DNA of 64,000 bases from CAZPXH01 sp964591085 (GTDB taxonomy: Bacteria; Spirochaetota; Spirochaetia; DSM-27196; CAZPXH01), in assembly GCA_964591085.1 (NCBI GenBank), contig CAZPXH010000006.1:62001-126000 (forward strand), written 5' to 3'. The position numbers were made by a program, and so were the translations under genes. A model generated the notes under the pieces. It did not search any database. It was not told the origin of the DNA and saw only the letters and a list, made by a program, of their open reading frames with translations. Shown one piece after another: positions 58,501-64,000 of this stretch; the stretch's first letter is position 1, and each line of letters begins with the position of its first letter.

Positions 58501-59805
58501 ATGAGTCAGACCGGCAATCTGGACCGGAGCCTTGGGCTCCCGGCTGCGGTCCTGCTAGGGCTCGGTTCCATCCTCGGGACCGGGGTCTACGTGAGCCTCG
58601 CGGATGCAAGCCTCCGCGCGGGGACGCTGGTAATGCCCGCCATTGCTGTCGCCGGGCTCCTCGCAATGCTCAATGGCCTGTCCAGCGCGCAGCTTGCCGC
58701 AGCCCATCCGGTCAGCGGGGGCACCTACGAATACGCATATCGTCTGCTTCACCCCATTGCAGGGTTCGCCGCAGGGTGGTTCTTTCTGGGCGCAAAGAGC
58801 GCCTCAGCAGCAACAGCCGCGCTGGGCTTGGCTGCCTACCTGGGCCTCCCGCCAATAACCGCACCGGCACTCACGCTCGCCGTAACGGCTCTGGTACTCC
58901 TGGGCCTCCGCAGATCCGCGATAGTCAACGCGGTCCTGGTTGCACTCTCGCTGGGTGCACTCCTGTTCTTTGTGGCCATGGCCTTTGGGGTGCTTTCACC
59001 CGGTGCCGCAGCGGCCGGAATGATCCCTGATCACGGCAACGGCGCCGCGCCGCTTGCGCCCGGCGGGGTTGCTACCATGCTGTCGGCCGCAGCGCTAACC
59101 TTTGTGGCGTTCACCGGATACGGAAGGGTGGCCACCCTGGGGGAAGAGGTGCGGCGGCCGGAAAGAACCATTCCTCGCGCGGTTGTGCTGACCCTGTTCT
59201 TGACGCTGGTGATCTACCTTGCAGTTGCCGCGGCTGCACTTCGTCTTGGTGGTGGGTCCGGGCTGGAGCTTGCGCTGTCCGGGTCGGCATCTCCTCTGGC
59301 CAATCTCCTGGTTCAGGCGGGGCGAATGCCCGGCGCAGCGGTACTGCGCGTTGGGGCAGGCCTCGCTCTCCTGGGGGTGCTGCTCAACCTCGTCCTGGGA
59401 CTGTCGCGTGTGGTTCTTGCGATGGGGCGCCGGGGTGACCTGCCGGCGGGGCTTGCCAGGCTGGGTAGGGCCGGTGCTTCTCCTGCCCCGCAGCGCGCCG
59501 TGCTCGTGACCGGTTGTGTCATTGCAGCCATTTCGCTGACGGGCGATGTCCGGCTTACCTGGTCGGTGAGCGCGGTGACCGTGCTTCTGTACTACGGACT
59601 TACCAATCTCGCAGCGTTCCGGCTCCCGAATAGCCAGCGCCGTTTTCCCCGGTCTCAGTCCGTGGCGGGCCTTGTCGGCTGCGTGAGCCTTTCGGTGTTC
59701 GTCGCATCCCCATCCATCCTGATTGCTGCGATTTGGCTTCTGGCCGGAATAGGTCTCAGGAGCCTGCTTCGCCTCCGGGGGACAGGGAGCGCTGGAACTC
59801 GCTGA
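58501..59805 (+). CDS. APC family amino acid permease
   Basis: About 434 aa with roughly twelve hydrophobic segments. The APC entry motif GLPAAVLLGLGSILGTGVYV in the first helix and HPVSGGTYEYAYRLL near residue 75 identify an amino acid/polyamine permease. Substrate unknown. ATG 58501 starts the domain; TATGAT ends 9 nt upstream with no Shine-Dalgarno. Its last 50 nt overlap the converging ABC exporter gene. Confidence 0.87.
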   Translation: MSQTGNLDRSLGLPAAVLLGLGSILGTGVYVSLADASLRAGTLVMPAIAVAGLLAMLNGLSSAQLAAAHPVSGGTYEYAYRLLHPIAGFAAGWFFLGAKSASAATAALGLAAYLGLPPITAPALTLAVTALVLLGLRRSAIVNAVLVALSLGALLFFVAMAFGVLSPGAAAAGMIPDHGNGAAPLAPGGVATMLSAAALTFVAFTGYGRVATLGEEVRRPERTIPRAVVLTLFLTLVIYLAVAAAALRLGGGSGLELALSGSASPLANLLVQAGRMPGAAVLRVGAGLALLGVLLNLVLGLSRVVLAMGRRGDLPAGLARLGRAGASPAPQRAVLVTGCVIAAISLTGDVRLTWSVSAVTVLLYYGLTNLAAFRLPNSQRRFPRSQSVAGLVGCVSLSVFVASPSILIAAIWLLAGIGLRSLLRLRGTGSAGTR

Positions 59806-61639
59806 CGGTAACGGTTTCCGCCTTGCCCTGCTGCATTCGGTAGAGTCGTGCGTACACACCGTCCTGCTCGAGCAGGAAATCGTGTGTCCCCTCTTCCACA
59901 ATCCGGTGATCGTTGATGACCACCACGCGATTCGCAGTCCTCACCGTGGACAGGCGATGGGCGATGACAAAGCTCGTCCTTCCGGACAGCAGGGTGTGGA
60001 GCCCGCGCTGTATGCGAGCCTCGGTCAGGCTGTCCACGCCGGAGGTGGCCTCATCCAGAATGAGAATGCGGGGATCGGCCAGGACCGCACGGCCAATGGC
60101 AAGGAGCTGCCGCTCGCCCTGTGCGAGGTTTGCGCCGCGCTCGGTAAGCTCGGTGTCGTATCCAGCGGGGAGGGCGCGAATCACTGCATCTGCGTGAGCG
60201 GCGCGCGCTGCGGCCTCCACCTCCGCGTCGCTGGCATCCAGACGCCCGTAGCGCAGGTTCTCCCGCACGCTGCCGCTGAAGAAGAAGGGCTCCTGCAGCA
60301 CCACACCCAGCTGCTGCCGGTAGCTCCGCAGATCCAGGCGCCGAATATCCCGACCATCAACCAGAATGCTTCCGCGGTTGGGATCGTAGAGTCGGTTGAG
60401 CAGGGCAACCAGGGTTGTCTTTCCCGCACCGGTCGGCCCGACTACCGCAATCATCTCCCCTGCGGATACCTGCAAGCTCACGCCGTCCAGCACGGCCTGC
60501 CCGTCCTCATAACCAAAGCGAAGGTCCCGGAACTCCACGTCCCCGCGGAGCTCACCGGGATCCTCTCCGGCTTCTGCTTCCATACCAGGCTGGACGGACA
60601 ACACGTCTGCAAGCCGCTCCGCGCCAGCAAGGGCAGACTGAATGAGGTTGTAGACATTGGCAGTCTGGCGCAGCGGCTCAAAGAAGCGCCGGGTGTACAG
60701 CATGAATGCGCTGACCACCCCAACGGTGACACCGCCGATCCCGGCGCGGATCAGCAGGCCGCCAACCAGGATCACTGCTGCAAGCGTCAGGCCGTTGATG
60801 GCCCGCATCACCGGATTGAGCGCAAAGCCCCGGATGTCTGCCGTATCGCTCGCGCGCCGGACCTCTTGCGCGAGGTCGGCGAACTCGGATACTCGCGACT
60901 CAACCTGGTTCAGGGCAACCAGGGTCCGAGCCGCGCTGACGCTCTCCTCCAGGTGCGCGGTGAAGCGGCCGGTTGCTCGCTGCCGGTCCCGGAATGAACT
61001 GCGGATGCTCCTTCCGATCAGGCGGGTGACGATGATTACCGGAGGGATCACCGCAAAGGTGGCAAGCGCAAGAGGAGGACTCGTGACAAGCATTGCCGCG
61101 CCAATCGCTACCAGGTTGATCAGCCCCCCGAGAATCTGCGTGGCACCACCGGTGAGCGCGTTGTAGACCACGTCGATGTCGTTGGTGAGCCGGGAAATGG
61201 TCTCACCGGCGCGGTCACGGCCAAACCAGGCGGTGTCCAGCTGCTGCAGGTGAGAGAACACCCGGGACCGCATGCTGAAGACAATGCGGTTGCCGGCAAG
61301 TACCCCCAGTGCCCCGGACCCGGCGTCTGCAATCCAGCCCGCCACATAGACCAGGAGCACAGTGACCATTGCGGTCACGTAACCGTCTGCATCAAGTCCC
61401 CGGGATACAAAAGTGTCTATGGCGGACCCGATCATGCCCGGCGCCACGGCACGTGCGGCCGAGCTCCCAACGATTCCCAGACCCACCAGGATCAGGAGAG
61501 GCCACTCCCGCACTACAAAATGGGACAGGCTCCGCAGAGCGCGGCGCGCATCCCGCGGCTTCTCTATGGTGGTAGGACCCCGCATTCCGGGACCGCGTGG
61601 GCTTCCCTTGGGCGGTGCTGACTGAGCCTGCCTGCTCAT
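59756..61639 (-). CDS. ABC exporter subunit with consensus ATPase site
   Basis: 627 aa, six transmembrane helices (about residues 45-330) fused to an ATPase. Walker A GPTGAGKTT, Walker B ILILDEATSGVD with the catalytic Glu, and switch His in VIAHRLS. The signature is LAQGE rather than LSGGQ. Together with the partner it forms a heterodimeric exporter of the TM287/288 or LmrCD type: this subunit has the working Walker B, the partner the standard signature. The ATG overlaps the partner's stop (ATGA). Substrate unknown; drugs or lipids are typical. Confidence 0.92.
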   Translation of the reverse strand: MSRQAQSAPPKGSPRGPGMRGPTTIEKPRDARRALRSLSHFVVREWPLLILVGLGIVGSSAARAVAPGMIGSAIDTFVSRGLDADGYVTAMVTVLLVYVAGWIADAGSGALGVLAGNRIVFSMRSRVFSHLQQLDTAWFGRDRAGETISRLTNDIDVVYNALTGGATQILGGLINLVAIGAAMLVTSPPLALATFAVIPPVIIVTRLIGRSIRSSFRDRQRATGRFTAHLEESVSAARTLVALNQVESRVSEFADLAQEVRRASDTADIRGFALNPVMRAINGLTLAAVILVGGLLIRAGIGGVTVGVVSAFMLYTRRFFEPLRQTANVYNLIQSALAGAERLADVLSVQPGMEAEAGEDPGELRGDVEFRDLRFGYEDGQAVLDGVSLQVSAGEMIAVVGPTGAGKTTLVALLNRLYDPNRGSILVDGRDIRRLDLRSYRQQLGVVLQEPFFFSGSVRENLRYGRLDASDAEVEAAARAAHADAVIRALPAGYDTELTERGANLAQGERQLLAIGRAVLADPRILILDEATSGVDSLTEARIQRGLHTLLSGRTSFVIAHRLSTVRTANRVVVINDHRIVEEGTHDFLLEQDGVYARLYRMQQGKAETVTVSEFQRSLSPGGEAGS

Positions 61640-63399
61640 CGGAGGGCCCCCAGACTGTCGGCCTGCGTCGCTGCTATTTCGTTCCAGGTCGGGCTGATCC
61701 TGTCCAGTTCCTCCGGGCTGCCCATCGCTTCCACCTGCCCTTCAGCCAGCACCAGAACGCGGTCCATTCGGCGCATGGTTGCTACACGGTGGCTGATCAC
61801 CAGCGTGGTGCGGCCGCGCCGGCGCTCAAGGAGACGGTCCAGCACGCGTTGCTCGGTGACGGCATCCAGAGCGGAGGTCACATCGTCCAGAATCAGCACC
61901 GGCCGATCGGCCAGGACTGCGCGCGCAAGCGCAATCCGTTGTCGCTCACCACCGGAAAGGCCAAGACCCCGCTGTCCGATTATGGCGTCCAGCCCCTCCT
62001 CCCGGCCCGCAACAAAGCCACTTGCGTCTGCAATCTCCAGGGCCGCAAGCATCGATTCCTCTGTTGCATCAGGGCGCCCAAGCAGCAGGTTGTCCCTGAT
62101 ACTTCCGGCAACGAGCACGGCCTCCTGCAGCACAACACCGGCAGCATTCCGGAGCGCGTTCAGGTCCCAGTCGCGCACTGGAACCCCGTCCAGGAGCACT
62201 GTGCCGGCCCGGGGATCAACGTAGCGCGGGATACAGTGAACCAGGCTGCTCTTGCCGGATGCGGTGGGGCCGATGACGCCGATTGTTTCACCCGGTTCTA
62301 CGGTCAGGCTGATGTCCCGGAGGACATCGCTACCCTTGGCAAAGCCGAAGGTCACGTTCCGGAATTCAAGGTGTCCAGGTGAACCTGCAGCGCCAACTGG
62401 GTGGTGGCTTCCACCGCGGATTGCAGGCTGGGTGTCCATGAGCTCCATCACCCGATCTGCGGATGCCACGGCCATGGCAATGAAGTTAAGCGTCATTCCC
62501 AGAGCCAGGATCGGCCACATGGCCAGCAGCGCGAAGTTGCCGAAGGCAAGGAGCCGGCCCAGGCTGAGCGGTGCCTCCACCCCCGCGATGCGGGCTTCAA
62601 TGATGGAGAGTCCTCCCTGCCATGTCACAAACAGCACAATCAGCTGGCCGATGAGGGCAAGCAGTGGAAAGAGTGCGGAGCTGAACACCCCTATCCGGAC
62701 TGACAGCGACAAAAAGTCACGATTGGCCGCGTCAAAGCGAGCTATTTCATGGTCCTGCCGGCTGAAGGCCCGAACCAGCCGATATCCGGCGAGGTTCTCC
62801 TGCAGGACGACGTTTACCCAGTCTAGCTTCTCACGAATCAGGCGATAAAATGGTCTGAGGCCCACGGCGATGACGAGAAATACCGCAAGGCTGATCGGGA
62901 GGCCAATCCCGAGGATTCTGGCCAGGGATGGGTCCAGCCGATAGACGGCGATCAGTGCCCCGGCGAGCGTTGCAATGGATTGTAGCAGCATCAGCAGACC
63001 AACCCGGACAAAGAGCCGAATGGTGTTTACATCCGATCCGGCACGATTGAGCAGCTCCCCCACACGATAGGAGTCCAGCTCGGGGAAACTGAAATCCGCA
63101 ATTCGCCGCATCAGCGCAACGTTGATCTGCTCTGCCATGTGATTTCCCGCCCGGATAGCGGCTGAACCACTCCCGAAGTACGCAAGAGCGCCCGCGGTGG
63201 CAACCAGCGCCATGATTCCCGCAAAGAGCGGCGCACGGCCGGAGCCGCCATCAGCGGTGAGGCTCTGGTCTACCGCCTGCTCCAGCAGCCCCGGCTGCAC
63301 CAGGTTTGCGGCCGTGGCAACAAGCAGGAGCAGCAGACAAATGGTGATGAGGCGCCCACTACCCTTCAGGTACGCCAGTGAGCGAACAAGATTTCGCAT
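61636..63399 (-). CDS. ABC exporter subunit with degenerate ATPase site
   Basis: About 587 aa, six transmembrane helices then an ATPase domain. Walker A GPTASGKSS, signature LSGGE, Walker B VLILDDVTSALD with Asp in place of the catalytic Glu, and switch His in VISHRVA. The Glu-to-Asp change is the hallmark of the non-hydrolysing site in heterodimeric exporters. First gene of the pair. ATG 63399 (MRNLVRSLAYLKG) is preferred over a GTG at 63417. Confidence 0.92.
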   Translation of the reverse strand: MRNLVRSLAYLKGSGRLITICLLLLLVATAANLVQPGLLEQAVDQSLTADGGSGRAPLFAGIMALVATAGALAYFGSGSAAIRAGNHMAEQINVALMRRIADFSFPELDSYRVGELLNRAGSDVNTIRLFVRVGLLMLLQSIATLAGALIAVYRLDPSLARILGIGLPISLAVFLVIAVGLRPFYRLIREKLDWVNVVLQENLAGYRLVRAFSRQDHEIARFDAANRDFLSLSVRIGVFSSALFPLLALIGQLIVLFVTWQGGLSIIEARIAGVEAPLSLGRLLAFGNFALLAMWPILALGMTLNFIAMAVASADRVMELMDTQPAIRGGSHHPVGAAGSPGHLEFRNVTFGFAKGSDVLRDISLTVEPGETIGVIGPTASGKSSLVHCIPRYVDPRAGTVLLDGVPVRDWDLNALRNAAGVVLQEAVLVAGSIRDNLLLGRPDATEESMLAALEIADASGFVAGREEGLDAIIGQRGLGLSGGERQRIALARAVLADRPVLILDDVTSALDAVTEQRVLDRLLERRRGRTTLVISHRVATMRRMDRVLVLAEGQVEAMGSPEELDRISPTWNEIAATQADSLGALR

Positions 63400-63442
63400 G
63401 TCGTGCAAATGTACCACCTGGGCTTCCTGCCGGGCGCGCGCG

Positions 63443-63470
63443 TTGACTATTCGCCACGAATTGCTACGCT
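63443..63470 (+). promoter_or_regulatory. fba promoter (leaderless type)
   Basis: TTGACT (63443-63448), a 16-bp spacer, TACGCT (63465-63470), then 6 nt to the ATG at 63477. No Shine-Dalgarno. Confidence 0.55.
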
Positions 63471-63476
63471 TGGCTC

Positions 63477-64000
63477 ATGGATAAACTCAGAGTTGAACCG
63501 GGCATCGTTACCGGTGGCCGCCTTGCGGAAGTCTACGAGTACTGCAAGCAGGTTCCGTGCGCCCTGCCGGCAATGAACGTGATCAGCTCCAGCACGCTGA
63601 ATGCCGGAATGCAGGCGGCAAAGGAAGCGAATGCACCGATCATCCTGCAGTTCTCCAACGGAGGCGCCCATTTCAATGCGGGCAAGTTCCTGGACAACAG
63701 CGGTGAAAAGGCCGCGGTTGCGGGCGCCATTGCCGGAGCGCACCACGTTGACATCCTCAGCCGGGAGTACGGAGTTCCGGTGATCCTCCACACGGACCAC
63801 GCCGCACGCAAGCTTCTCCCGTGGATTGACGGGCTGATTGCATACGGAGAGCAGTACTACGAACGCAACGGTCGCCCGCTGTACAGCTCCCACATGCTGG
63901 ACCTGTCGGAAGAGGACCTGGAAGAGAACATCCAGACCTGTGTTGCCTACCTCAAGCGTCTGAACGCCATAGACATGCAACTTGAGTTTGAATTGGGTGT
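63477..64000 (+). CDS. fba: Class II fructose-bisphosphate aldolase (partial, runs off the window)
   Basis: The first 174 codons are present; the gene continues past 64000. Class II, zinc-dependent aldolase of the FbaA (E. coli/yeast) type: PALPAMNVISSSTLNAGMQ near residue 28, QFSNGGAHFNAGK near 57, and VILHTDHAA near 101 with metal-site Asp and His. A glycolytic gene 7.8 kb from gap. Because no Shine-Dalgarno exists and the -10 is 6 nt upstream, translation likely begins on a leaderless transcript. Confidence 0.93.
   Translation, partial: MDKLRVEPGIVTGGRLAEVYEYCKQVPCALPAMNVISSSTLNAGMQAAKEANAPIILQFSNGGAHFNAGKFLDNSGEKAAVAGAIAGAHHVDILSREYGVPVILHTDHAARKLLPWIDGLIAYGEQYYERNGRPLYSSHMLDLSEEDLEENIQTCVAYLKRLNAIDMQLEFELG

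Overview
This 64 kb window is ordinary chromosome from a GC-rich bacterium, most likely a free-living, anaerobic or facultative spirochaete (Spirochaeta/Alkalispirochaeta/Salinispira-like). The phylum call is an inference. It rests on the electron-bifurcating [FeFe]-hydrogenase locus with Rex, the many lipoproteins, the conserved small genes beside mnmE and rsmG, and overall sequence character; no rRNA or marker search was possible. I see no prophage, insertion sequence or CRISPR array. Genes are packed tightly, with 4-nt ATGA/GTGA overlaps inside operons and several convergent pairs that overlap in their coding 3' ends.

Layout. 0-2 kb: a lone family 5 solute-binding protein. 2-10.5 kb: the hydrogenase locus. 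The structural operon (hydA, hndC, an hndB-like gene, an ATPase gene, hndA) runs leftward. Rex, two DRTGG proteins, a CBS-ATPase protein and a PHP phosphoesterase run rightward. Two Rex-type operators lie between them. 10.5-16.6 kb: an envelope/division operon (ftsK, uppP, lytic transglycosylase, and an unusual membrane protein that looks like a free-standing Hsp70 substrate-binding domain), divergent from a TPR protein with a nuclease-like tail. 18-23 kb: rsmG, mnmG, mnmE, a coiled-coil protein and a glycerophosphodiesterase. 23-32 kb: a large lipoprotein, alr, pepT, a DUF2156 protein and an ACT-ACT-GlnE fusion. 32-35 kb: hsp20, glnA and a decayed mscS. 35-38 kb: a photolyase-related protein, tRNA-Arg(CCT), and a three-gene cassette of two ribbon-helix-helix-like proteins plus a collagen-like protein. 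38-50 kb: an HD nucleotidase, an M20 peptidase, an EAL protein, a possible ceramide-type lipid cluster (two SDRs, a GNAT-fold acyltransferase, an NAD epimerase), a hydrolase lipoprotein, a DMT transporter, CoaBC, DinB, an NRDE protein and a YHS protein. 50-64 kb: an ATP-grasp ligase with an acyltransferase, DUF429, a response regulator, a CDP-alcohol phosphatidyltransferase, gap, a large PAS-GGDEF-EAL protein, an amino acid permease, a heterodimeric ABC exporter, and the start of a class II fructose-bisphosphate aldolase.

How parts connect. Rex probably senses NADH/NAD+ and controls both its own operon and the NAD-linked hydrogenase. GlnE and GlnA form a nitrogen-control pair in which ACT domains may supply the amino acid signal. 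A repeated promoter architecture (a -10-like hexamer only 5-9 nt before the start codon, with no Shine-Dalgarno) suggests that many transcripts here are leaderless. The best candidates for undescribed biology are the RHH/RHH/collagen cassette, the tethered Hsp70-SBD-like protein, and the leaderless promoter set.
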